Part shown: in pieces, positions 17,372 through 25,869 of the stretch
How the letters are laid out: every line of letters starts with the position of its first letter
Position numbering within the stretch: the first letter of the stretch is position 1
Assembly (NCBI RefSeq): GCF_001544615.1
Contig: NZ_FCNV02000006.1
Coordinates: 186,001-250,000, forward strand
Length of the DNA stretch: 64,000 nucleotides
Reading direction: 5' to 3'
Origin: Caballeronia concitans
GTDB lineage: Bacteria > Pseudomonadota > Gammaproteobacteria > Burkholderiales > Burkholderiaceae
The notes under the pieces: model-generated
What the model was told of the DNA's origin: nothing
What the model saw: only the letters and a program-made list of their open reading frames with translations
The model's database searches: none
Made by a program: the position numbers and the translations under genes

Positions 17372-18901
17372 TCAGCTGCGGCCATACGTGTCGTCGAAAC
17401 GAACGATGTCGTCCTCGCCGAGATAACTGCCCGACTGCACCTCGATCATTTCGAGCGGTACCTTGCCCGGATTCTCGAGACGATGGCGGACGCCCAGCGG
17501 AATGAACGTCGATTCGTTCTCCGAAAGAAGGAACTGTTCTTCGCCGCGCGTGACGAGCGCCGTGCCGCACACGACGATCCAGTGCTCCGCGCGATGGTGA
17601 TGCATCTGCAGCGACAGCTGCGCGCCCGGCGCCACCACGATGCGCTTCACCTGGAAGCGTTCGCCATGCTCGATCGAGTCATAGAAGCCCCACGGACGGC
17701 GCACCTTGCGATGCGTGTCCGCTTCGGGCGCATGCTGCTCGCGGATGCGCGCGACGAGGCCCTTGATGTCCTGCACGCGCGAACGGTCCGCGACGAGCAC
17801 CGCATCGTCCGTTTCGACGACGATGATGTTGGTCGTGCCCACGCATGCGACGAGGCGTCCGCCTTCGGAGCGCGCATAGCTCGAGGTCGCGCCTTCGAAC
17901 ACCACGCGGCCGCTCGCGACGTTGCCCGAGTCGTCCTTGTCCATCGCGTCCCACACGGCGTCCCACGAGCCGAGATCCGACCAGCCCGCGACGAGCGGAA
18001 CGACAACGCCTTCGCACGGCGCGTTCGGCGTGCCGATGTGCTCCATCACCGCGTAGTCGATCGAATCGGACGGCGCGCTGCCGAACTGGGCTGCATTCGG
18101 ACGGAAGAACTTGCCGTCGTCCTTGCCTTCGCCGAGCGCCGCGCAGCAGGCTGCGTGCATGTCGGGATTGAGCTTCTGCAGCGCGGCGAGCCACACACTT
18201 GCGCGCACGACGAAGATGCCGCTGTTCCACCAGTACGTGCCCGCTGCGACGTATTGCGCGGCGAGTTCGGCGGCGGGCTTCTCGACGAAGCGGTCGATCT
18301 GGTGCGCGCCGTCGTTCAGCGCGCCGCCCAGGCGGATATAGCCGAAGCCGGTGTCGGGGCGCGTCGGCGGAATGCCGAGCGTCGCGATGGCGCCGCGTTC
18401 CGCGTGTTCGGCGGCGATCGCGATCGCGCGATGCAGCGCCGGGATGTCCGCGATCGAATGATCGGCGGGCATCGCGACCATGATCGCGTCGCGGCCGTCC
18501 TTGCATGCGGCGAGCGCGGCGAGCGTCAGCGCGGGCGCCGTGTCGCGGCGTGCCGGCTCGACGATGATCTTCGCGGTGACGCCGCTTTCGCGCGTCTGTT
18601 CTTCGGTCGTGAAGCGATGTTCTTCGCCGCAGACGATGATCGGCTCGCCCGCGACATCGAAGTCGCCGGTGAAGCCTTTCATGCGCGATACGGTCGCCTG
18701 AAGAAGCGAGTCGCGGCCGACCACGCCGATCAACTGCTTCGGGAACTGCTCACGGGACATCGGCCACAGGCGCGTGCCCGAGCCGCCGGCCAGAATGACG
18801 GAAACCAGCCGGCGGCAAGGCGTGGCCGTCGTGGCCAAACTCGTCTGTGCATCGCTGCTGCTTACCATCACTCCGCCTTCCGTGCGTGTCTCATTGCTCA
18901 T
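17372..18901 (-). CDS. manC: bifunctional mannose-1-phosphate guanylyltransferase / mannose-6-phosphate isomerase
   Basis: The 509-aa type II PMI-GMP enzyme has the nucleotidyltransferase signature [20 protein letters not shown] at about residue 38. The phosphomannose isomerase cupin follows at the C-terminus (RPWGFYDSIEHGERFQVKRI, LSLQMHHHRAEHWIVVCGTA, FIPLGVRHRLENPG). It makes GDP-D-mannose, feeding both mannose and, via gmd/fcl, fucose into the EPS. ATG 18901 has CAGGAGT seven bases upstream. It is the first gene of the minus-strand EPS operon and corresponds to bceA in cepacian loci. An internal ATG twelve codons later is possible but has no better ribosome-binding site. Confidence 0.96.
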   Translation of the reverse strand: MSNETRTEGGVMVSSSDAQTSLATTATPCRRLVSVILAGGSGTRLWPMSREQFPKQLIGVVGRDSLLQATVSRMKGFTGDFDVAGEPIIVCGEEHRFTTEEQTRESGVTAKIIVEPARRDTAPALTLAALAACKDGRDAIMVAMPADHSIADIPALHRAIAIAAEHAERGAIATLGIPPTRPDTGFGYIRLGGALNDGAHQIDRFVEKPAAELAAQYVAAGTYWWNSGIFVVRASVWLAALQKLNPDMHAACCAALGEGKDDGKFFRPNAAQFGSAPSDSIDYAVMEHIGTPNAPCEGVVVPLVAGWSDLGSWDAVWDAMDKDDSGNVASGRVVFEGATSSYARSEGGRLVACVGTTNIIVVETDDAVLVADRSRVQDIKGLVARIREQHAPEADTHRKVRRPWGFYDSIEHGERFQVKRIVVAPGAQLSLQMHHHRAEHWIVVCGTALVTRGEEQFLLSENESTFIPLGVRHRLENPGKVPLEMIEVQSGSYLGEDDIVRFDDTYGRS

Positions 18902-19094
18902 CGTAGGACTCCTGCCTGCATGTTCGTGCGCGGTTCACGTGCAATCCGTGCCGCCCGAGAATGATTGGGCCCCGGACCAAGATGGTCCGGCCAAATGTTC
19001 GACGCTAAACGCCACCCCTGTCCGCTACCCCACACAGAGGGACGCATGGTGCTAAGGCCTTGCTGTCTCCTGGCCCTTCTGACGCGTCCGGCTT
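18902..19094 (-). promoter_or_regulatory. probable promoter region of the EPS operon with a palindrome
   Basis: This 193-bp gap between the GlxA-type regulator stop and manC is the natural place for the EPS operon promoter. It contains a 7-bp inverted repeat (CCGGACC-AAGAT-GGTCCGG, 18972-18990) without a T-tract, which fits an operator better than a terminator. The nearest sigma-54-like GG..GC pair has the wrong spacing. The regulator that binds is unknown. Confidence 0.4.
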
Positions 19095-20096
19095 TCAGCC
19101 GTTTGCCTCACGCCGGCTTTGCATCCGGTATTCGGTCGGCGAAATCAGAAGGCGCTTGCGGAAAATCTTGGCGAGCCGGTCGCCATTGCCCATGCCGCTG
19201 CGGCGCGCGATCTTGTCCACCGGCAACTCGGAGTCGGTGAGCAGCGCGCACGTCACGGCAAGGCGTGCCTGCAGCAGATAATCGGATGGCGTGATGCCCA
19301 TCTCGATCTTGAAGCGGCGCAGGAAGTTGCGCTCGCTCATCGCGGCCACCTGCGCCGCATCCACGACGGAAATCGGCCGCTCGCAGTTGTCCTGGAGCCA
19401 CCGCGCCGCCGCGCGAATCTTGTCGCCCGCCGATGCCGCGCCGCTGTCGCCCAGGATCGACACGAGCTTCGCGGCGGAGCCGGGCATGAGCCGCTCGGCC
19501 ACGCTGCGCGATACGTCGAGGCCCAGGTCGCGCTTGACGAGCATGAGCGCGCCCTTCATCGACTCGTAGCGGTCGCCAGCGTCGCCCTGCTGATCCTCGC
19601 GCACGAGCTGGATCATCGCGTTGCCGTAGCGCGCCTGCGCATCGTGTGCGTGACCGATGCCCGCGGCTTCGAGCACCTTGCGGCCTTCGGAGATGGACTT
19701 CATCACCGTGGTCTTCGCGTTCACGCGGCGCAGCCATTCGACGATGCGTTCGTCCTTCGCGGCTTCTTCCGCGCCGCGGCCGCCGGCCACGAAGAGCGCG
19801 TCGAAGCCGCCGTAGTGACGCGCGTCGAGGCCGTCCGTCCATACGCGGACCGACGACGAGCAGGCGACGTTGCCGCCTTCGACGGACAGAAAGCGCACGT
19901 CGTACGTGCAGTCCGCCTTGGCCTTCACCGACGACAGTTCATTTGCCATGTGAAAGACTTCAGCGACGATTCCCGCGCCCAGTAGCGAGAATCCGTCGAA
20001 CAGCAAAATCGCAATGCGTTTCACCTCGGCCTGCGACGGTCTCGTCGAGGGAGGCATCCAACCCATCACTGCGGGTTCGAGAGTGGCGTAAGGCAT
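19095..20096 (-). CDS. GlxA-type AraC family transcriptional regulator (degenerate DJ-1/PfpI domain)
   Basis: This regulator of about 333 aa has an N-terminal DJ-1/PfpI-like domain (RIAILLFDGFSLLGAGIVAE, DALFVAGGRGAEEA). The position that holds the nucleophile Cys in active members reads SISEG here, so catalysis is not expected. The C-terminal AraC-type double helix-turn-helix follows (ISVVDAAQVAAMSERNFLRR, ARRSGMGNGDRLAKIFRKRL, ISPTEYRMQ). ATG 20096 is preferred because AGAGG lies 6 nt upstream; ATG 20102 would have no space for one. It lies directly upstream of the EPS operon on the same strand and has a paralogue at 25870, so control of the EPS locus is a reasonable inference. Confidence 0.9.
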   Translation of the reverse strand: MPYATLEPAVMGWMPPSTRPSQAEVKRIAILLFDGFSLLGAGIVAEVFHMANELSSVKAKADCTYDVRFLSVEGGNVACSSSVRVWTDGLDARHYGGFDALFVAGGRGAEEAAKDERIVEWLRRVNAKTTVMKSISEGRKVLEAAGIGHAHDAQARYGNAMIQLVREDQQGDAGDRYESMKGALMLVKRDLGLDVSRSVAERLMPGSAAKLVSILGDSGAASAGDKIRAAARWLQDNCERPISVVDAAQVAAMSERNFLRRFKIEMGITPSDYLLQARLAVTCALLTDSELPVDKIARRSGMGNGDRLAKIFRKRLLISPTEYRMQSRREANG

Positions 20097-21208
20097 GGTC
20101 ATCCTCTGCAGCTTTGTTTCCAGGGTGCGGAAGAGTTACTCGGCCATTGCGTTGCATCAAGGCGTATCCCGAACTGCGCCGGGTTGCCGTGACCGATGGG
20201 AACGAGAGGTTGGCGGAATCGGCTCCGCTGGTGTGAATAATAAGCAGACAAAGATTTCCGTGGGCCGTATTTTCGCGCTTAAACCACAAAATCTGTTCTG
20301 ATATGAGGGTGACCGCACATTGATAACCCTCTCGCTCAATCGGATTGAACTTCTTTCAATGCCGGACATCGCGAATTCATTAAATCTTCATACGAACGAA
20401 CGTTTCATTCATCGGAAACGGCTGGCTTCTTTTGCATATACGCTGCCGACCGAATGCCTGGAAGCCTTGTCACGCGCGGCTGTGCGGCTTATCGCACGTT
20501 GCGGCGCCCCGCACGCGGCATTCAAAATTGATTCATCGATGAAACATCGGCGCGGATAACGCGTCCTCTTCGCGCCATGTGAATCGGAAATTTTTGGTTT
20601 ATGAACGGCCAAATTGCAACAAGCGATTTACGCATTCTATGCAAGGTATTTAATCCGTCATTCTACTTTTTATTAATCGAAGTGCATTTTCGATTTACCG
20701 CAGCAAAACTGAATAGACGCGCTTTTAAATTGCTTTGCGAGTATTTATTCACCGACATAATCGGGTATTTTGATATGAATTAAGATGCTGCGGCGCGCAA
20801 GGGTCGAACGCCCGCGAGCCGCCCTGTTCAAAGGGGTCGCGGACCGGACGTTTCCGCCAAAACCTAGTTCATTTGCGGCGGCGCACCGATTTGGGTAATT
20901 ACGAACGAGCGGATGTTAAGCGGTTCAATCGTCCGGGGAATAGCGGAAAACCAGAACGAAAAAATTGCGGTCCGCGGACGCTTTCAATCACAACACGCAA
21001 TCGTCTGATGCATCGGTCAACTTTGCCGGTTCCGTCGGCCGCAGCAACAATTTGGCGCACGGGGGCGTGTGTTTCACATCTGAAAAGTAGGCCGCCGCTG
21101 GAATGACGCATTCATCGGACGAAGGACAGGCGCACGTGCGCGCGCGCACGGTTCGCCTTGCGCGCGGCAGTCATCGTGGGCGCTTCCGCACGGCTCGAGT
21201 TTCGCACG
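20097..21208. other. long AT-rich intergenic region, about 1.1 kb
   Basis: Between the divergent regulator and GH39-like genes there is no convincing gene; open frames are at most about 80 codons and lack ribosome-binding sites and known motifs. From about 20220 to 20790 the DNA is clearly richer in A+T than the rest of region 1, with runs such as TTTTTATTAATCG and AAACTGAATAGACGCG. It probably carries promoters and possibly binding sites for silencing proteins; no repeat was recognised. Confidence 0.5.
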
Positions 21209-23149
21209 ATGATTCCATTCCCTTCCGCCCGCCGCGTGACGGCAGCCATCGCCCTGCTGCTGACGATGACCGCCTGCGACAACGCCACGTCCGACGAAGC
21301 CGCCACGCACGCTATCGCCAACACGCGCGCCACGTTCGATACACCGCCGCTACGCTGCGACGCGCCCGCTTCGCCCGAAGCTGCGGGACGCGACGGTCCC
21401 GCGATCGAAGCCGATACGCCCGGCAGCGACGGCACGCGCATGTTCGCGCTGAACGCGCCGCTGCGCATTGCGATCACGACGCGCGCAAGCTCCGCCGATG
21501 CGGTCAGCTGGGAGATCCGCGACGCGTGGAACGTCGTGAAGGCGAGCGGCCGCTTCGCCGTCGATGCGAAGCCCGGCACGTACACGCTCGCGTGTTCATC
21601 GCGGGCGGCGGGGTATTTCGCGGTGAGCGCATCGCTCGAATCGGAGAAGAGCGCGTTGCCCCAGCGCGGCACGCGGCCCGCCGGCATCGCGACGTTCGGC
21701 GTGCTGCCCGATGTATCGGCGGCGCTGCCGGCCGTGACGTATGCGCATCCGGATCAGCATCGCTTCGGCGGACAGGGCGCGGCGTATCTCAAGCCGGGCG
21801 AAGGATGCTGCTCGGGCGACGGTTATCGCCCGCTCTATCCGGATCTCGGTCTCACGTGGGTCAACGACAATCGCAACTGGTACATGACCGAGGAGAAAGG
21901 TCCGCACGCGTTCTCCGCGACCGCGGACAATCTCGCGCCCTTCTTCAAACCCGGCGATCTGCTGCGCCTCATTCAGCTCGACGGCATTCCCGCATGGGCG
22001 AGTCCGACCAAAGAGACGACGCACAGCTACGCGCCTGCATCGGCATTTTTCGATGCCTACCGCGACTACATGAAGCGCGTAGGCGAGGAATCGAGCACGG
22101 TGCGCAAGCGCTGGTTCCCGCAACAGGCGCACAACTACTACCAGGTCACGTGGGAGCCGGATTACGAAGGCGGCCTGCCCTGGCGCGATTCGGATGCGAA
22201 CCTCGTCGCGATGTACAAGGCCACGCACGAGGCCATTCATGCGGGCGATCCGAACGCGGTCGTGATGGGGCTGACGCTATCGAATCTCGCTTCGAACACG
22301 ACGTGGCTCGAGCGTCTCGCGCCGCTTGGCATCGGCAAGTATCTGGATGGCGTGAGCGTGCACGGCTACTACGACGTGGGCACGTCGCCGTCGCATCCGC
22401 CGGAACGTTTCGATGCGGATGCCTCCACGTCCGCCAAGGCGATGCCCGCCGCGATGCGCGCATTGCGTCGCGCGATGACGAACATCGTGAAGCCGGGCGC
22501 GAAGCTCTTCGTGACGGAGACGGGCGTGAGTTATGACATCGGCAGCAAGTACGGCGCGCATACGCCCGACTGGAACGTGCTCTATGCACAGGGCGCGGTG
22601 GTCGCGCGCGCGCATCTGATCCTGCTCGGCGAAGGCGCGGACGTGAGCTTCGTGTTCTATAGCGCGGATCCGCCCGAAGTGGGTTATGGCGTGTTCTTCG
22701 ATCTCGTGAATGCGGCGGGCGGTTATGGTCAGAAGCAGATCAGCCCGAAGCCTGCCGCGATGGCGGTGGCCGCGATGACGCGCATCATCGACGGCACGAC
22801 GACGCTCGGTTATATCGACGGCACGCCCAGGGGCGTCTATGCGTATGCGTTCCAGCGCCTGAATGGCGGCAAGGTGGTGACGGCGTTGTGGACGCATCGC
22901 AATGCAACGTGGCCGGGGCCTGATGGCTTCGATGCGACGCATGCCGTGAATTACGCGCTCGCCGTCGATGCGCCGGGCACGTCGGGCACGGTGACGCTCA
23001 TCGACATGATGGGCAATGCATCGTCGAAGCGATACAGCGATGGACGCGTGACGCTCACGTTGAGCGAAGCGCCGGTGTATGTGGTCTCCGATAACGCCGC
23101 CGCGATGCGTGCGCACGTGACGAAGCCTGCGGGTTATGTCGGGCAATGA
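21209..23149 (+). CDS. GH39-like (clan GH-A) glycoside hydrolase lipoprotein
   Basis: The 646-aa protein starts with a lipoprotein signal (ARRVTAAIALLLTMTAC) and, after an N-terminal accessory domain, has a (beta/alpha)8 hydrolase. FRGGQGAAYLK-type loops are followed by LGLTWVNDNRNW, IQLDGIPAWASP and the acid/base motif NYYQVTWEPDYEGG (Glu about 316). SVHGYYDVG and the nucleophile motif LFVTETGVSYD (Glu about 437) come next, then a C-terminal beta domain. Two Glu about 120 residues apart at strand ends 4 and 7 fit clan GH-A; PslG of Pseudomonas is a GH39 enzyme that acts on its own EPS. ATG 21209 was chosen because the signal peptide begins there. It could trim or release the EPS at the outer membrane or in the periplasm (inference). 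Confidence 0.85.
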   Translation: MIPFPSARRVTAAIALLLTMTACDNATSDEAATHAIANTRATFDTPPLRCDAPASPEAAGRDGPAIEADTPGSDGTRMFALNAPLRIAITTRASSADAVSWEIRDAWNVVKASGRFAVDAKPGTYTLACSSRAAGYFAVSASLESEKSALPQRGTRPAGIATFGVLPDVSAALPAVTYAHPDQHRFGGQGAAYLKPGEGCCSGDGYRPLYPDLGLTWVNDNRNWYMTEEKGPHAFSATADNLAPFFKPGDLLRLIQLDGIPAWASPTKETTHSYAPASAFFDAYRDYMKRVGEESSTVRKRWFPQQAHNYYQVTWEPDYEGGLPWRDSDANLVAMYKATHEAIHAGDPNAVVMGLTLSNLASNTTWLERLAPLGIGKYLDGVSVHGYYDVGTSPSHPPERFDADASTSAKAMPAAMRALRRAMTNIVKPGAKLFVTETGVSYDIGSKYGAHTPDWNVLYAQGAVVARAHLILLGEGADVSFVFYSADPPEVGYGVFFDLVNAAGGYGQKQISPKPAAMAVAAMTRIIDGTTTLGYIDGTPRGVYAYAFQRLNGGKVVTALWTHRNATWPGPDGFDATHAVNYALAVDAPGTSGTVTLIDMMGNASSKRYSDGRVTLTLSEAPVYVVSDNAAAMRAHVTKPAGYVGQ

Positions 23150-23318
23150 CGCGCCAGTGAGGGACGTTCGGCCGATGGCATGCGCTAGCGATCTTTAGTC
23201 GGTTATGACCAGTGCTGCGGCTGACTGCCGCATGCACGCGCGCGCTACACTGAATTTGCGCTGAGTCTGATGAAAAAACGGGGACCGGCATCCATCATCC
23301 ATAACGATCAAAACAAAA

Positions 23319-23789
23319 ATGACCAACGCAACGGCGCTGCTGAGCGAAGCGGACTTCATGACGGTGGTGCGGCTGACTCCGCTCGTGTCGATCGATCTCA
23401 TTGTTACCGATGGCAATCGGCGGGTGCTTGTGGGGCGGCGTCGGAACCGGCCTGCACAGGGGACGTGGTTCGTGCCGGGCGGGCGCATTGCGAAGGACGA
23501 ATCGCTCGACGCGGCGTTCAGGCGCATTGTGCACAATGAGCTTGGCGTCGCCAGTGTGGAGCGGTCATCGTCGCGATTCTTTGGGGTGTTCGAACACTGC
23601 TATGACGATAATTTTTCTGGTGCTCAAGGGTTTGGTACGCACTATATCGTGCTCGCTTATGCGATGAGTCTATCGGGCGCCGTCCCTATCGGACGGTTCG
23701 ATCAGCACAGTGAGTATCAATGGTTGCACCTTGAGGATCTGCTCGCGCAGAACGACGTGCATGAGAATACTAAGGCTTATTTTCGTTAA
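23319..23789 (+). CDS. gmm: GDP-mannose mannosyl hydrolase (Nudix family)
   Basis: The 156-aa Nudix hydrolase carries LLSEADFMTVVRLTPLVSID, the family-typical N-terminus, NRPAQGTWFVPGGRI and the modified Nudix box GGRIAKDESLDAAFRRIVHN, followed by ELG. As in E. coli Gmm/WcaH the box lacks the usual R-E-x-x-E-E residues, the hallmark of enzymes that hydrolyse GDP-mannose or GDP-glucose at the sugar carbon to give GDP and free sugar. FFGVFEHCYDDNFSG and THYIVLAYAM agree with the family. It would regulate the GDP-mannose/GDP-fucose supply for the EPS. It is convergent with galU across the long palindrome. Confidence 0.93.
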   Translation: MTNATALLSEADFMTVVRLTPLVSIDLIVTDGNRRVLVGRRRNRPAQGTWFVPGGRIAKDESLDAAFRRIVHNELGVASVERSSSRFFGVFEHCYDDNFSGAQGFGTHYIVLAYAMSLSGAVPIGRFDQHSEYQWLHLEDLLAQNDVHENTKAYFR

Positions 23790-23852
23790 TTTGCTTCTTT
23801 CTCTCGTGCAAGGGTTTTTGATTAGGTTGCCGAATTATTTTTGGTGAACTTG

Positions 23853-24500
23853 TTTTCGCGTCGGTCTATTGGCTCGCCCCTCCCCGGGGCGGGGGTCACT
23901 TTCTTTGCTGCTGCAAAGAAAGTAACCAAAGAAAGCAGCTTTCTTGGCCCAAAGCACTACCGGCGTGACCACTCCGTAGTGCCACGTTGGCACTCAGTTT
24001 GAATCAACCTTGAATCACCCTCCACGCCCACTGTGCGCCACCCCATGCGAGCCCCCAGGCTCGATAAAACCATCGCGCACATCGCACCACGCACAGCACA
24101 AACTCACAGAAACCTACTGATCATCGCCATCAATGCATGCGCCCTTGCTTGGTGTGCGTGGGTTGCCGGGCTTAGGCTGCCGGGCTTGGTCTGCCGGGCG
24201 TGACTTGGCGAGCTTGGTTAGCGATTGGAGATTTGCTGCGTGGATTCGTTTTTATCTTGCGTGAGCGGTGGTCTTCGATGGGTGTTGTCGAGCCGGGGGG
24301 CTCGCGTGGGGTGGCGCTCAGCGGGCGTGGAAGGTGATTCAAGGTTGATTCAAGCTGAGTGCCAATCTGGTTCTACGGAGTGATCACGCAGTCAGTGCTT
24401 CGGGCCAGAAAAGCTGCTTTCTTTGGTTACTTTCTTTGCAGCAGCAAAGAAAGTGACCCCCGCCCCGGGGAGGGGCGTGCTAATAGACCGACGCGAAAAT
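23853..24500. repeat. long imperfect palindrome (about 215-bp inverted arms)
   Basis: The left arm (23853 to about 24064) is the reverse complement of the right arm (about 24290 to 24500) with roughly 90% identity by eye. Both arms carry GGGGCGGGGGTCACTTTCTT and an inner perfect hairpin CTTTCTTTGC/GCAAAGAAAG (23899-23922 on the left). Both also contain CAACCTTGAATCACC near the inner ends. The central 225 bp hold a 14-bp unit (CTGCCGGGCTTGG-like) in three tandem copies at about 24163-24204. It lies between the convergent gmm and galU genes and has no coding capacity. I recall very similar sequence between genes in Paraburkholderia/Caballeronia genomes, which suggests a dispersed element. Confidence 0.9.
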
Positions 24501-24569
24501 AAGTAGAGCAAATCCCACTGGCCCGAGAGGCCACCCCCCCCCGGGGCAGGAAGCACAAAAGCAAAAAGC

Positions 24570-25514
24570 TCAAGCCTCAGCAACAGGCAAAGGCACGACA
24601 TCAGAAACGCTCTCGGCATCGAGAACATCCTCAACAACCGCCGGAGGCAAGAACTGACCTTTCAGATATTCTTCGAACTCGGTTCGAACCTCAGGATGTC
24701 GGAGTGCAAACTCCACAGTAGCCTTGAGATAACCCAGCTTGCTGCCGCAATCGAACCGCTTCCCGCGATACCGATACGCCAGCACCTGCTCCTGCGAAAG
24801 GAGCGTCTGAATCCCGTCGGTCAACTGAATCTCGCCGCCCGCGCCGGGCTTCTGGTTCCGCAGGAATTCGAAGATCCGCGGCATCAGCACATATCGCCCG
24901 ACCACGCCGAAATTCGAAGGCGCCACCGCCGGCTCAGGCTTCTCCACCACACGCGACAGCTTGAAGAGTCCATCGTCCCAAGGCTTGCCTTCGATCACGC
25001 CATACGAACGCGAATCCTTCCGATCGATCTCCTCGACCCCAATCACCGACGAATGATAGTGATCGAATACATCGACCATCTGCGCCAGCACAGGCGGCTG
25101 GCCATCCAGCAAATCGTCCGCGAGCACGACAGCAAACGGCTCATCGCCGACGAGCTTCTCCGCGCACAACACCGCATGCCCGAGGCCGAGCGCCTCGGCC
25201 TGCCGCACGTACATGCACGTCACATGGCTCGGCAAAATACCGCGCACGAGTTCGAGCAGCTTCGCCTTGCCGCGTGCTTCGAGCTCGGCCTCGATCTCAT
25301 ACGACTTGTCGAAGTGATCCTCGATCGCGCGCTTGCTGCGGCCCGTCACGAAGATCATCTCCGTGATGCCCGCGGCCATCGCCTCTTCGACCGCATACTG
25401 AATCAGCGGCTTGTCCACCACCGGCAACATTTCCTTCGGGCTCGCCTTCGTTGCGGGAAGAAATCGCGTACCGAGTCCCGCCACCGGAAATACCGCTTTG
25501 CGCACTTTTAGCAT
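24570..25514 (-). CDS. galU: UTP-glucose-1-phosphate uridylyltransferase
   Basis: The 314-aa protein begins [20 protein letters not shown] followed by [20 protein letters not shown], the nucleotide-binding signature of GalU/UgpG enzymes, with [12 protein letters not shown] and [13 protein letters not shown] further on. It makes UDP-glucose from UTP and glucose-1-phosphate in the cytoplasm. UDP-glucose feeds the WcaJ-type initiating transferase and many glycosyltransferases. Length matches the family (about 300 aa). It is transcribed toward the palindrome at 23853-24500. Confidence 0.97.
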   Translation of the reverse strand: MLKVRKAVFPVAGLGTRFLPATKASPKEMLPVVDKPLIQYAVEEAMAAGITEMIFVTGRSKRAIEDHFDKSYEIEAELEARGKAKLLELVRGILPSHVTCMYVRQAEALGLGHAVLCAEKLVGDEPFAVVLADDLLDGQPPVLAQMVDVFDHYHSSVIGVEEIDRKDSRSYGVIEGKPWDDGLFKLSRVVEKPEPAVAPSNFGVVGRYVLMPRIFEFLRNQKPGAGGEIQLTDGIQTLLSQEQVLAYRYRGKRFDCGSKLGYLKATVEFALRHPEVRTEFEEYLKGQFLPPAVVEDVLDAESVSDVVPLPVAEA

Positions 25515-25869
25515 CGGCTCACCTTGTTCGTTGAATGTGCAAAGCGACCGCGACGCTTGATCGAGCGTTCGCAGCCGCCTCTTGTTGGGTTGTCGCCGTC
25601 GCCGAATTCGTCAGACGACACGAGTAGCGTCAGCTTATTCGCCCGATATCGAAATCATCTGCCAACACTTCGTCATTTTCAGACTGGCGACGCGACGGCT
25701 GTTCGGTGCCGCGTATAGTGCGACGCATGTGAGCTTAGTTTTCCCGCTTCGACGTTCCTGCCCGGAACAAGGGGGATGAAAGCAACCGTCTTGCATGAGA
25801 CCTACGCGGCACGCCGGTGACACGCTCGTGACATCCGCTGCGCCCGCCACGGTCGACAGGAGAAAGTCG

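Noticed and set aside
18940-18960. Sigma-54-like promoter (GGCAC...TTGC) upstream of manC
   Set aside because: The spacing between the GG and GC elements is 8 bp instead of 10.
23853-24500. CRISPR array or small transposon in the palindrome
   Set aside because: No regularly spaced direct repeats with unique spacers and no open frame for a transposase.
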